From contig CACEAA010000004.1 of assembly GCA_902557415.1 (NCBI GenBank), positions 1-64,000 on the forward strand: DNA of 64,000 nucleotides, in the 5' to 3' direction. Shown here one piece after another: positions 26,304 through 34,829 of the stretch. A program made the translations under genes and the position numbers. Positions within the stretch are counted from its first letter, which is position 1, and each line of letters opens with the position of its first letter. The notes under the pieces were generated by a model. It worked only from the letters and a program-made list of their open reading frames with translations. It was not told the DNA's origin and did no database searches. This stretch comes from an uncultured Pseudomonadota bacterium (lineage in GTDB: Bacteria > Pseudomonadota > Gammaproteobacteria > Ga0077536).

Positions 26304-27326
26304 TTATTCTTTTACAGTTTTTGTGAAAAGTATAAAATCATTGAAAGTTTTTTTAGCTCTACCAGTTTGGATCGCATCTAAAGCTAATGAAAAGCCACTT
26401 TTTATGCTATCGCAAATCCCAGCCACATATATTGCGGCTCCGGCGTTTGCCGCCACTATATTAGTAGCAGGTCCGATTTCCCCGTCGAATACAGTGTTGA
26501 TGATGCTCAGACTTTCAGTTGGATTAGTTGCTATTAGACTTCCAGTATCTTGTGGCTCCAAATCGAAATACTGAGGGTTTATTGTATAAGTATTTATATC
26601 ACCGTCTGTGATTTCGGCAATGTGGGTATTGACAGATACACTAATCTCATCCATGCCATCATCTGAACATACGACTAGCCCATGTTTAGTACCTAGCTTG
26701 CTAAGAACTTTAGCTACGCTTGGGATCCAACTTTCTTCAAAGACTCCCATGACTTGGCGGTCTGCACCGGCTGGATTAGTCATCGGTCCAAGGATATTAA
26801 AAAGAGTCCGTGAACCGATTTGTTTGCGAACTTTTCCGGCAAATCGAGTAGCGGCGTGGTGCGACGGTGCGAACATAAAGCCAATTCCTACAGAATTAAT
26901 GCATTCCGCTATTTGTTTGGTAGAGAGATCGATCTTTGCTCCAGCGATCTCTAAAACGTCAGCGCTACCACTGGAGCTGCTGGCGGCTCTATTGCCGTGC
27001 TTGGCCACATGTCCGCCGCATGCCGCCACAACGATAGCAGCTGCAGTAGAAATATTAAATGTATGACTCCCGTCACCTCCGGTACCACAAGTATCAACAA
27101 GCGGATAGGTCTTGACGTTTACTGAGGATGCGAAACCTCTCATTATGGTTGCGGCCGCTGCTATTTCCTCAATTGTCTCTCCCTTCATGCGCATAGCTAC
27201 AAGGAATGCTGCGATCTGGACTTCCGATATTTGTCCTCTCATCATAGCATCCATAATTTCGACCATGATGTCGAATGACAGATTAACACCTTCGGTTACT
27301 TCTTTTATTGATGCGCTTATATCCAC
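26304..27326 (-). CDS. trpD: Anthranilate phosphoribosyltransferase TrpD
   Basis: Joins anthranilate to PRPP. The PRPP-binding motif VDTCGTGGDGSHTFNIS is near residues 78-94, followed by AKHGNRAASSSSGSADVLE (magnesium/anthranilate region) and RTLFNILGPMTNPAGADRQV. At 340 residues it is normal. It lies between trpG (14 bp gap) and trpC. Its substrate-making partner TrpE is not encoded here. Confidence 0.98.
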   Translation of the reverse strand: MDISASIKEVTEGVNLSFDIMVEIMDAMMRGQISEVQIAAFLVAMRMKGETIEEIAAAATIMRGFASSVNVKTYPLVDTCGTGGDGSHTFNISTAAAIVVAACGGHVAKHGNRAASSSSGSADVLEIAGAKIDLSTKQIAECINSVGIGFMFAPSHHAATRFAGKVRKQIGSRTLFNILGPMTNPAGADRQVMGVFEESWIPSVAKVLSKLGTKHGLVVCSDDGMDEISVSVNTHIAEITDGDINTYTINPQYFDLEPQDTGSLIATNPTESLSIINTVFDGEIGPATNIVAANAGAAIYVAGICDSIKSGFSLALDAIQTGRAKKTFNDFILFTKTVKE

Positions 27327-27340
27327 AATTATTTTAATTC

Positions 27341-27919
27341 CTAGAGTTGCAGAAAGTTATTCAGTAAGTCATATCCAAATTTAGTTGAAATAGATTCTGG
27401 GTGGAATTGTACCCCGAATATAGGGAGGTATTTATGGGATATACCCATGATTTCATCCTTGGCTCCCTTTTTATCCTCGGTCCAGGCAGTAATCTCGAAA
27501 CAGTCAGCTAAGGATCCTTCATGTACTACTAGTGAATGATATCTCATAACTGTATACGGAGTTGGTATATTTTTAAACAGACCTTTTTGGTTATGGTGAA
27601 CCAAAGAAGTTTTTCCATGCATCACATTTCTTGCATGTACTATTTTTGTTCCGAACGCCTGTGCGATTGTTTGATGGCCCAAACATACCCCGAGAATCGG
27701 TATAGTTTGATGAAAGTGTTTGACTGTATTTAATGAAATCCCGGCTTGATCAGGAGAGCAAGGGCCTGGAGATATAATTATTCTACTAGGCTTAAGACGT
27801 TTTATTTTTTCTACCGTGATTGCGTCGTTCCGAGCGACCACAACTTCACAGTTAAGTTCACCTATATACTGTACAAGATTATATGTGAACGAATCATAGT
27901 TATCGATCATTAGTATCAT
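27341..27919 (-). CDS. trpG: Anthranilate synthase glutamine amidotransferase TrpG (or PabA)
   Basis: Class I glutamine amidotransferase supplying ammonia to anthranilate synthase. The catalytic Cys is Cys79 in LGVCLGHQ; the oxyanion motif SPGPCSPDQAG and the His/Glu pair FHPES near the C-terminus are present. About 192 residues. ATG 27919 begins 2 bp after the gph stop; GTG 27928 and ATG 27910 are in-frame alternatives. trpE, normally between gph and trpG or next to trpG, is absent, so a dual TrpG/PabA role cannot be excluded. Confidence 0.93.
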   Translation of the reverse strand: MILMIDNYDSFTYNLVQYIGELNCEVVVARNDAITVEKIKRLKPSRIIISPGPCSPDQAGISLNTVKHFHQTIPILGVCLGHQTIAQAFGTKIVHARNVMHGKTSLVHHNQKGLFKNIPTPYTVMRYHSLVVHEGSLADCFEITAWTEDKKGAKDEIMGISHKYLPIFGVQFHPESISTKFGYDLLNNFLQL

Positions 27920-27920
27920 T

Positions 27921-28619
27921 CTAATCACGCTTTTTTTTGTCAGAACCGGTCGAAAGAGACATTATAGCTTGGGGCAACTCTTCCATTGAGTTTATTATTT
28001 TGTCAGGATTGTGTGCTGATAAATCGACATCACCAGAGTATCCATAACTGACGCATATAGATCGAACACCAGCATTTTTTGCGGCATTTAAATCCGTTAT
28101 TGAATCTCCTATCATAGTAGTATTATTTTTTCGGCCATTTAATTTGTCGATCGCATAAATTATTGGCTCAGCATGAGGCTTTTTTCTGGATAAGCTATCA
28201 CCGCCGAGAACAATGGTGAAATACTTAAAGAGATTGGTGGTTTTTAGCAGAGATATGGCGAATTCATGGGGTTTGTTGGTGACACAGCCCAAATGTATTT
28301 TACGGTTTTTTAATTCGCAAAGTGTTTCTTTTACCTTAGGATATATTTTTGATTTGATAAATATGTTTTTTGCATAATTATTTAGGAATGCTTTAGAAAC
28401 CTGATTATATAGATTTTTATTTGCGATACCGTCATATTGTCTCGTGATAGCCCGATGTACAAGACGTTTAGAGCCTTCCCCAATGTAGGATCGAACTATT
28501 TGTTCGCCTACGACCGGTAGAGAATTACTTGTTAAAGCGGAATCCAATGCATGAGATATATCTGGTGCACTATCAACTAGGGTACCGTCAAGATCAAACA
28601 AGGCAAGGAATTGCGGCAT
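27921..28619 (-). CDS. gph: Phosphoglycolate phosphatase Gph
   Basis: HAD-superfamily hydrolase removing 2-phosphoglycolate formed in repair of oxidised DNA ends. Motif I FDLDGTLVDSAPDI (nucleophile Asp), motif II region VTNKPHEFA, motif III/IV SRKKPHAEPI and MIGDSITDLNAAKNAGV. 232 residues from ATG 28619, two bases after the rpe stop; the frame extends to 28658 but would overlap rpe. rpe-gph linkage is widespread in gammaproteobacteria. Confidence 0.94.
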   Translation of the reverse strand: MPQFLALFDLDGTLVDSAPDISHALDSALTSNSLPVVGEQIVRSYIGEGSKRLVHRAITRQYDGIANKNLYNQVSKAFLNNYAKNIFIKSKIYPKVKETLCELKNRKIHLGCVTNKPHEFAISLLKTTNLFKYFTIVLGGDSLSRKKPHAEPIIYAIDKLNGRKNNTTMIGDSITDLNAAKNAGVRSICVSYGYSGDVDLSAHNPDKIINSMEELPQAIMSLSTGSDKKKRD

Positions 28620-28620
28620 T

Positions 28621-29295
28621 TTAGCTATGTTTATTAATTGCCGCGCGCAGCTTTCCAATAATCTCTGTATAGTCTGGTTGACTGAAGATGGCAGAGCCTG
28701 CTACGAAAGTATCAGCCCCCGCATTGGCAATTTCCGTAATATTTTCAAGCTTCACTCCTCCGTCTACTTCTAGCCTAATTTCATGCTCGGAATTATCAAT
28801 TAATTCCCGAAGGCTTTTGATCTTATTTAGTGTACTCCTAATAAATGACTGGCCTCCGAAGCCAGGATTTACTGACATTAGGAGCACAACGTCAAGTTTA
28901 TCCATTACGTGCGTGAGGTGAGTTAGGGGAGTTGCAGGATTTAGCACTAGGCCAGCTTTGCATCCTGCATCCCTAATTTGTTGGAGATTACGATCTATAT
29001 GTTCGCTAGCCTCTGGGTGAAAAGTAATTATATTTGCTCCGGCCTCAGCAAATGCATTAATTAATCGGTCTACCGGTTTCACCATCAAGTGCACGTCAAT
29101 CGGAGCTTCTATTCCGTGAGATTTGAGGGCAGCGCATACCATCGGACCAATTGTTAGGTTTGGAACATAGTGATTATCCATAACGTCAAAATGTATCCAA
29201 TCGGCTCCACCAGTAATTACTGCGTCCACTTCTTCGCCAAGTTTGGCAAAATTAGCTGATAGGATTGACGGGGCAATGACTGGATTTAGCTTCAT
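28621..29295 (-). CDS. rpe: Ribulose-phosphate 3-epimerase Rpe
   Basis: Epimerises ribulose-5-phosphate and xylulose-5-phosphate. TIM barrel with [35 protein letters not shown] (metal-binding His and Asp), [25 protein letters not shown] and FVAGSAIFS. 224 residues, full length. AAGGA precedes the ATG. First gene of the rpe-gph-trpGDC series; a TATAAT-like -10 and a 15-bp palindrome lie about 100 bp upstream. Confidence 0.97.
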   Translation of the reverse strand: MKLNPVIAPSILSANFAKLGEEVDAVITGGADWIHFDVMDNHYVPNLTIGPMVCAALKSHGIEAPIDVHLMVKPVDRLINAFAEAGANIITFHPEASEHIDRNLQQIRDAGCKAGLVLNPATPLTHLTHVMDKLDVVLLMSVNPGFGGQSFIRSTLNKIKSLRELIDNSEHEIRLEVDGGVKLENITEIANAGADTFVAGSAIFSQPDYTEIIGKLRAAINKHS

Positions 29296-29396
29296 TTTTT
29301 TTTCCTTAAATATAATGAAGTTGGGTTCTCCGGAAGCATCAGTTTACTCCGAGCTTATGCGGTATATTTATACACACTGTAACGTAAAATTAGAGC

Positions 29397-29422
29397 ATTA
29401 TAAGGTTAAAAGAACTTCTTTT
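29397..29422 (-). promoter_or_regulatory. Candidate promoter -10 and palindromic operator before rpe-gph-trpGDC
   Basis: On the minus strand TATAAT (29402-29397) lies about 100 bp before rpe, and just upstream of it sits the palindrome AAAAGAA-G-TTCTTTT (29422-29408). The palindrome would fill the space between -35 and -10, a classic repressor position. No good -35 is seen. It does not look like a TrpR operator. Confidence 0.35.
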
Positions 29423-29482
29423 ATAGCGGTGCCGGAAGATGAAAATTTCCGTCAATCATGATCACTCTAAGGTTTATGCCCA

Positions 29483-30568
29483 TTATTGATCTAACGTATT
29501 AGGGTTAAATTTGTTTTGTTCCAGCCGGGTTATCGCCCATTCGATGTGCTCTCGAACCATTGGGTCCGGGAAATTTTTTCGCTTATACAGTGCTGAGAGT
29601 GCTTCCGTTGAATAGTGACCGTTCCCCAGCGCAACAGCAAGATTGCGGACCCACTGCTCATAAGAGACTCTTCTTATGGCAGAGCCTCTCGTTAGTATTT
29701 CAAATTCATCACGATTCATTAAAAATAGTTCTAATAATGTTCTATTATTAAGCTTTGAGCGAGGCATGAAGTCTTTGATAGGAGTTACTTTAGCGTATTT
29801 ATTCCACGGACAAAAAAGTTGACAATCATCACAGCCAAAAATCCGATTACCGATAAATGCTCTAAGTTCCCGAGGGATTGCTTCTTTGGACTCTATAGTT
29901 AGGTATGAGATACATTTTCTGGCATCTAATTTATAGGGCGAAATAATTGCGTTTGTAGGACAAACATCTATGCAGCTGACACAGGTACCGCAGTGATTTT
30001 TTTTTAATCGCGTAGGTGCCTTCAGGGGCAAGTCGGTAAAGATCTCTCCTAGGAAAAACATAGAGCCATCAGTTTTGTTTATAAGATTCGTGTGCTTTCC
30101 GACCCATCCTAGACCACTGTTTCGAGCAAGCGCTCTTTCAAGAACCGGCGCGCTATCAGTGAATGCCCTGTATCCAAAGTGGCCAATTTTATCATTCAGC
30201 TTCCGGGCGAGCTGTCGCAATTTACCTCGTAATACTTTGTGATAGTCGCGTCCTAATGCGTAACGTGATACGTAGGCGAGGCGAGGATCTTTCAGCACGG
30301 ACACTGCGTCATCTAGGGGTTCGGTCAGATAGTTGGCGCGTACGGTGATAATAGAAGTAGTATTTGGGACTAATTTTGAAGGGTCAAATCTTTTGTCTTT
30401 ATTTTTTTCTAGATACGACATAGAACCGTGATACCCATTTTGTATCCAGTTTTCTAGTTGAGTGAAATCCTTCTTTACGTTAAGACCAGCAACACCTAAG
30501 TCTTGAAATCCCAGCTCGTGCGACCATTTTTTTAGATCATTAAGAATTTTCGAGCTATCTAGCATCAT
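29483..30568 (-). CDS. queG: Epoxyqueuosine reductase QueG
   Basis: Cobalamin- and Fe-S-dependent enzyme for the last step of queuosine synthesis at tRNA wobble position 34. The catalytic Asp lies in AFTDSAPVLER (about residue 138). Two ferredoxin-like 4Fe-4S sites are complete: CGTCVSCIDVCP (Cys193/196/199/203) and Cys246, 249, 253 in GCDDCQLFCPWN. A C-terminal HEAT-like region for tRNA binding begins near 290 (YEQWVRNLAVALGNG). 361 residues. It is transcribed towards rpe with a 187-bp gap, and divergently from the AI-2E-family gene. Confidence 0.95.
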   Translation of the reverse strand: MMLDSSKILNDLKKWSHELGFQDLGVAGLNVKKDFTQLENWIQNGYHGSMSYLEKNKDKRFDPSKLVPNTTSIITVRANYLTEPLDDAVSVLKDPRLAYVSRYALGRDYHKVLRGKLRQLARKLNDKIGHFGYRAFTDSAPVLERALARNSGLGWVGKHTNLINKTDGSMFFLGEIFTDLPLKAPTRLKKNHCGTCVSCIDVCPTNAIISPYKLDARKCISYLTIESKEAIPRELRAFIGNRIFGCDDCQLFCPWNKYAKVTPIKDFMPRSKLNNRTLLELFLMNRDEFEILTRGSAIRRVSYEQWVRNLAVALGNGHYSTEALSALYKRKNFPDPMVREHIEWAITRLEQNKFNPNTLDQ

Positions 30569-30678
30569 TTTTTAATTTTGACATAGTAAGTTTAATTATC
30601 TAGTACCATCATAAATTGATCGGCAATAAAATCTAGCCGCTAAATTTTAGAACATCGTAGGATTACAGATTAACAACC

Positions 30679-30707
30679 TTGACGCTTAAATTTTGTTATT
30701 GTATTAC
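30679..30707 (+). promoter_or_regulatory. Sigma-70-type promoter for the AI-2E/PerM-family gene
   Basis: TTGACG (30679-30684), a 17-base spacer, then TATTAC (30702-30707), 30 bp before the ATG at 30737. The -35 matches five of six consensus bases and the -10 four of six, at optimal spacing, in the divergent gap between queG and this gene. Confidence 0.6.
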
Positions 30708-30736
30708 ACTGACTTAAATTTAACTGGTGTAAAGGT

Positions 30737-31804
30737 ATGTTGGAATTGTTCAAAGGGTGGTACCAGCGGTATTTTAGTGAGCCCGAAGCCGCGCTACTTT
30801 GCGCGGTGTTACTGCTCGCATTTCTTAGTCTAGCGTTTTTTGGAGAAATGTTAGCTCCGTGCCTTGCTTCTATAGTTATAGCCTATCTTTTAGAGGCGTC
30901 CGTGAGCTACTTGCAGACTTTAGGTCTGCGCCGTTTTCACTCGGTATGCCTGGTTTTTGGCTTATTTTTACTAGCGCTCGTCTTTTTGTTAGTTGGGCTG
31001 GTGCCGCTTGTCTCGACGCAACTAACGAGTTTCGCACAGGATTTGCCAGAGACTATTTCTTCTTGGCGAGCCCATTTAATGCTTTTACCAGAAAGATATC
31101 CTAATCTTTTAACGAGCGGGCAGATTGATTCGTTAATGGGTGGGATAAAAACTGAAATTAGCCAACTTGGCCAGAATGCGCTCACTTTTTCGATTGCATC
31201 CATCCCGGCTATCGTGACCATACTAATTTACTTCGTGCTCGGTCCTGTTTTAGTATTTTTTTTCCTGAAAGATAAATCGCAAATCATAGCGTGGTTTACG
31301 ACTTATTTACCCGAGGATAGAGCAGTACTTCGCGCGGTTTGGCGGGATGTTGACGATCAAATCGGGAATTATGTTCGTGGTAAAGTTTATGAGATTTTTA
31401 TTGTTGGTTTCGTGTCCTTTCTTGCTTTTTACTTTTTAGGTATGTCCTATGCGCCATTATTGGCTGTAATAACCGGCATTTCAGTGATCATTCCTTTTAT
31501 CGGAGCCGCTATTGCGACGATACCTGTTGCGATAGCGGCTTACATACAGTTTGGCTTTTCTGGTAACGATTTTGTTTGGGTGATGATGGCCTATGCAGTC
31601 ATTCAGCTTTTGGATGGGAATTTATTAGTACCGTTGCTATTTTCGGATGTCGTAAATCTTCACCCGGTTGCGATAATCATTGCGGTCTTAGTATTTGGTG
31701 GGTTATGGGGCATATGGGGTGTATTTTTTGCGATTCCATTAGCGACGTTAGTTAGGTCGTTACTAAAAGCTTGGCCGAAAAAAGTAGGCGCTTTGTCGAC
31801 TTAA
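30737..31804 (+). CDS. AI-2E/PerM family inner-membrane transporter
   Basis: About eight membrane helices in the family pattern: two or three at the N-terminus (ALLCAVLLLAFLSLAFFGEM), a periplasmic loop, FVLGPVLVFFFLKDKSQII, the conserved DVDDQIGNYVRGK, then ITGISVIIPFIGAAIATIPV and LDGNLLVPLLFSDVVNLHPV near the C-terminus. 355 residues, normal. Members include E. coli PerM and TqsA; real substrates are uncertain and some act as Na+/H+ antiporters. It has a good promoter at 30679 and is followed 113 bp later by dapA. Confidence 0.88.
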   Translation: MLELFKGWYQRYFSEPEAALLCAVLLLAFLSLAFFGEMLAPCLASIVIAYLLEASVSYLQTLGLRRFHSVCLVFGLFLLALVFLLVGLVPLVSTQLTSFAQDLPETISSWRAHLMLLPERYPNLLTSGQIDSLMGGIKTEISQLGQNALTFSIASIPAIVTILIYFVLGPVLVFFFLKDKSQIIAWFTTYLPEDRAVLRAVWRDVDDQIGNYVRGKVYEIFIVGFVSFLAFYFLGMSYAPLLAVITGISVIIPFIGAAIATIPVAIAAYIQFGFSGNDFVWVMMAYAVIQLLDGNLLVPLLFSDVVNLHPVAIIIAVLVFGGLWGIWGVFFAIPLATLVRSLLKAWPKKVGALST

Positions 31805-31917
31805 AGGTTGTCGAAAGAGCTTTTTATTAAGAATTTGTAACGATTCTTGGTGTTTACAGTCTTGTCCTAGAAGACTGCAGAAGTTAATATCCACTATTTA
31901 CTTAAACAGCTGTTTTT

Positions 31918-32808
31918 ATGTCAATTATTCAAGGTAGCATTGTCGCGATTGTGACGCCTATGAAGAGTGGATCTGGGGCTGAGACAGCCTTGGACTTTGA
32001 TAGGTTGGATACGCTATTAGATTTTCATGTCGATAGTGGCACTCAGGGTATTGTGGTAGCGGGCACTACTGGAGAGTCGGCTACTCTCAGTGAGGTTGAA
32101 CACTGTGAACTGATTGAACATGTTACGCGCCAAATAAATGGTAGGGTCCCAGTAATAGCCGGAACCGGCGCGAATTCAACTCACGAGGCTATTCGTCTTA
32201 CTGCTTTTGCTAAGAAAGCGAATGTCGATGCTTGTCTGCTTGTAACTCCATATTACAATAAACCAACACAAGAGGGGCTATTTCTCCATCATAAAGCTAT
32301 TGCCGAGGCAGTCGATATCCCTCAGATCCTTTACAATGTTCCTGGGCGAACGGCCTGTGACATGCTTCCCGCGACGGTCGCACGATTATCCGCTACTACC
32401 AATATTATTGGGATAAAAGAGGCAACAGGTGATATCTCGCGTGTTGCAGAGATTAGAGCTCTATGTGGCCCAGATTTTTTACTTTTTAGTGGTGATGACG
32501 CTACTTCATGCGAGTTTATGCTTCAGGGTGGAAATGGAGTTATTTCGGTAACGGCAAATATTTGCCCTCAAAAAATGTTTGAGATGTGTGCGGCGGCATT
32601 AAATAATGATAGACCCTCTGCCATTAATATAGATTCATATTTACAATTGTTGCATCAAAATTTGTTTGTCGAAGCTAATCCGATACCTGTTAAGTGGGCT
32701 TTAGGTGAAATGGGACTTCTGGATGACGGGATCAGATTACCATTAACATGGTTATCGCCGGATAAAGAAAAAATTGTAAAAGAAGCTATGCGTCATTCGG
32801 GTCTATAA
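31918..32808 (+). CDS. dapA: 4-hydroxy-tetrahydrodipicolinate synthase DapA
   Basis: Condenses pyruvate with aspartate semialdehyde, first committed step to diaminopimelate (peptidoglycan) and lysine. Schiff-base Lys at about 166 in GIKEATGD; VAGTTGESATLS (catalytic Thr), VTPYYNKPTQEG (Tyr), and YNVPGRTACDM (Arg) are all present. 296 residues. It precedes bamC and a metallo-hydrolase, the dapA-bamC order known in gammaproteobacteria; purC, which often follows, is absent. Confidence 0.98.
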   Translation: MSIIQGSIVAIVTPMKSGSGAETALDFDRLDTLLDFHVDSGTQGIVVAGTTGESATLSEVEHCELIEHVTRQINGRVPVIAGTGANSTHEAIRLTAFAKKANVDACLLVTPYYNKPTQEGLFLHHKAIAEAVDIPQILYNVPGRTACDMLPATVARLSATTNIIGIKEATGDISRVAEIRALCGPDFLLFSGDDATSCEFMLQGGNGVISVTANICPQKMFEMCAAALNNDRPSAINIDSYLQLLHQNLFVEANPIPVKWALGEMGLLDDGIRLPLTWLSPDKEKIVKEAMRHSGL

Positions 32809-32868
32809 TCTAAATAGGTATTGTTAAAACATTTAACACTCCAAATTATTAAATAAGGAATTTATTGT

Positions 32869-34026
32869 ATGTATAGATCACTGCTTCTAATAATCGTTTT
32901 AGCCCTATCTGTGGGTGGTTGCAGCAAAGTTCTGAAGAGTTTGGATCATGTTCGTACCGATACGAAGAATAAATATGAAAAAGCTGAAACAATGCCAGAT
33001 TTAGAGATTCCTCCAGGCTTAAGTACTGAAGCTATAAGAGATCGCATGGTAATTCCTGAAGGTGGAGAATCTGCGAAGTTTTCAACTTACCAAGATCGGC
33101 GCGCGGCGGTTGATGTTGATTCGGAAGATGAAGGAGCGACTAAAGCAAATCGCACCGGCTCTAAATTATTAGAAAATGAGCATGTTTTAAGTCTCCCATA
33201 CGATATTTTTGAGCAGTGGTCACTCATAGAACTTTTTGTCGAGTCGAAGGGATATGGATTAGAATTAAATGATGTTGAGTTGGGAATCATTGAGACTAGT
33301 TGGATTGAAAAATCGAGAATTGCACGTAACAAATTTAAAATTTTTGCCGAGACTGATGAGAATTCGCAAGGTTCTCTAATTTATGTATCGATTGAAAATC
33401 AGGAATTATTGCCTAATAGCGATGGTGTGGCGTGGCAACGAGTGACTCGCAGCATAGACGAAGAAAAAGTATTTGTAGCAGAGCTGGAAGCACGCCTTCT
33501 TGTTCCTACTCCTCAGATGTCCGCCATAAGTGATCCTGCTAGTGTGGTAAACAGAGCCGAACAGGGTAAGACAGATAGCCAACGTTCTAATATCGATGAT
33601 GTTGAGGTCGCCCGATCTTCAGGTATTGTAGCCGAAACTGTATCTCGTAATATATCTAGTGAGTTGATTAGTGTCGGATCGGGAAAATTTTATATGGCCT
33701 TATCATCTAATTATGAACTAGCTTGGGAAGTGGTAGGAGATATACTGGTCAAGGAGGGCTTTCAATTAAAGCAGGCTGATAAAACGACCGGATTATATTT
33801 GATAGGGGTGCCCAAAAATCAGTCGAGTCAAGCAAAGAAAAGTCTGTTAAAAAAAGCCCAGTTTTGGAAGCGTGATAAAGTTCTAGAATACCAATTAAGC
33901 TTGACTGGCGTAGGACAGAAGACGGAAGTAGTTATCCTAGATAGCAATGGGCGATGGTTGACGAGCGGAGATGCGGATAACTTGTTGAATAGATTACACG
34001 AGGCGGTAAATCGTGGTCGAATCTAG
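32869..34026 (+). CDS. bamC: Outer membrane protein assembly factor BamC
   Basis: Lipoprotein of the BamABCDE complex inserting beta-barrels into the outer membrane. Signal peptide LLLIIVLALSVGGC with lipidated Cys about 18; an unstructured N-terminal part with PDLEIPPGLS (the segment that binds BamD) and two helix-grip domains, about 110-210 (LPYDIFEQWSLIELFVESKG) and 270-385 (LSSNYELAWEVVGDILVKEG). 385 residues, slightly longer than E. coli (344). Position after dapA supports it. Confidence 0.92.
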   Translation: MYRSLLLIIVLALSVGGCSKVLKSLDHVRTDTKNKYEKAETMPDLEIPPGLSTEAIRDRMVIPEGGESAKFSTYQDRRAAVDVDSEDEGATKANRTGSKLLENEHVLSLPYDIFEQWSLIELFVESKGYGLELNDVELGIIETSWIEKSRIARNKFKIFAETDENSQGSLIYVSIENQELLPNSDGVAWQRVTRSIDEEKVFVAELEARLLVPTPQMSAISDPASVVNRAEQGKTDSQRSNIDDVEVARSSGIVAETVSRNISSELISVGSGKFYMALSSNYELAWEVVGDILVKEGFQLKQADKTTGLYLIGVPKNQSSQAKKSLLKKAQFWKRDKVLEYQLSLTGVGQKTEVVILDSNGRWLTSGDADNLLNRLHEAVNRGRI

Positions 34027-34045
34027 TCTTCCTGGCTAAGATATT

Positions 34046-34813
34046 ATGCGTTTTGCGACTATGGGTAGTGGCAGTAAGGGTAACGCGACTTTGGTGGACG
34101 AGATAGACTCCGCGTTATTGGTAGACTGCGGATTAAGCTATTCGCGTGTGAAGTCTTTAGCCAGTGAAAAGAATTATGATTTAGGTAAACTTGATGGAAT
34201 ATTCGTAACTCATGAACATAGTGATCATATTGGTGGCGTAAAAAATTTATCTAAAGGCCTAAAGATTCCTGTTTATGCGACATCCGGGACTATAGCGGCT
34301 TCCGGAAACCGATTTGACGGTGTTTATGACTTAAAAGAAATAGAGCTAGAGAAGAACATTATCCTAGGCCCATTCGAGATCACTCCAGTTATTGTGCCCC
34401 ACGACGCTCAGGAGCCATGCCAGTTTATTATAACGGCGCATTTTAAGCGCTTGGGTATATTAACCGATTTAGGTCATGTTACTTCCTATGTTCGAAAAAT
34501 GTATGAGACTTTAGATGCCATGGTTATAGAGTTTAATCACGACCTCGATATGTTAAAGGGTAGCGGCTATCGCCAAGTTCTCCAGAGGAGAATTAGTGGG
34601 CCATATGGACACCTGAGCAATGAGCAAGCCGAAGAATTTCTAGATGGTATTAACTACCAAAAAATGTCTCATTTAGTTGCGGCGCATTTGAGTGAGAAGA
34701 CAAATAATCCTTCTATTGTCCATGCGTGTTTAGACCGGGTAGTACCAAGCACTGTTAATACTTACGTGGCAACACAAGCTGATTTCTCCCCTTGGTTTGT
34801 TATAAGCGACTGA
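34046..34813 (+). CDS. Metallo-beta-lactamase fold hydrolase (YycJ/WalJ-like)
   Basis: Binuclear-metal hydrolase with the signature FVTHEHSDHIGGVKNL (about residues 52-67), SGSKGNATLVDEIDSALLVD at the start, a later metal ligand in VPHDAQEPCQF and LTDLGHVTS, and GPYGHLSNEQAEEF. 255 residues. YycJ-type proteins are proposed nucleases (5'-3' exonuclease activity reported in Gram-positive bacteria); the dapA-bamC-MBL order is also seen in Pseudomonas. The substrate here is not known. Confidence 0.9.
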   Translation: MRFATMGSGSKGNATLVDEIDSALLVDCGLSYSRVKSLASEKNYDLGKLDGIFVTHEHSDHIGGVKNLSKGLKIPVYATSGTIAASGNRFDGVYDLKEIELEKNIILGPFEITPVIVPHDAQEPCQFIITAHFKRLGILTDLGHVTSYVRKMYETLDAMVIEFNHDLDMLKGSGYRQVLQRRISGPYGHLSNEQAEEFLDGINYQKMSHLVAAHLSEKTNNPSIVHACLDRVVPSTVNTYVATQADFSPWFVISD

Positions 34814-34829
34814 TGTAGAGGTCGGCACA

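Noticed and set aside
26608-27066. 152-codon open frame antisense to trpD
   Set aside because: Complement of a well-conserved TrpD; no independent evidence.
29243-29461. 72-codon plus-strand open frame over the rpe leader
   Set aside because: Its first part is antisense to rpe and the rest covers the promoter region; no Shine-Dalgarno and no familiar sequence.
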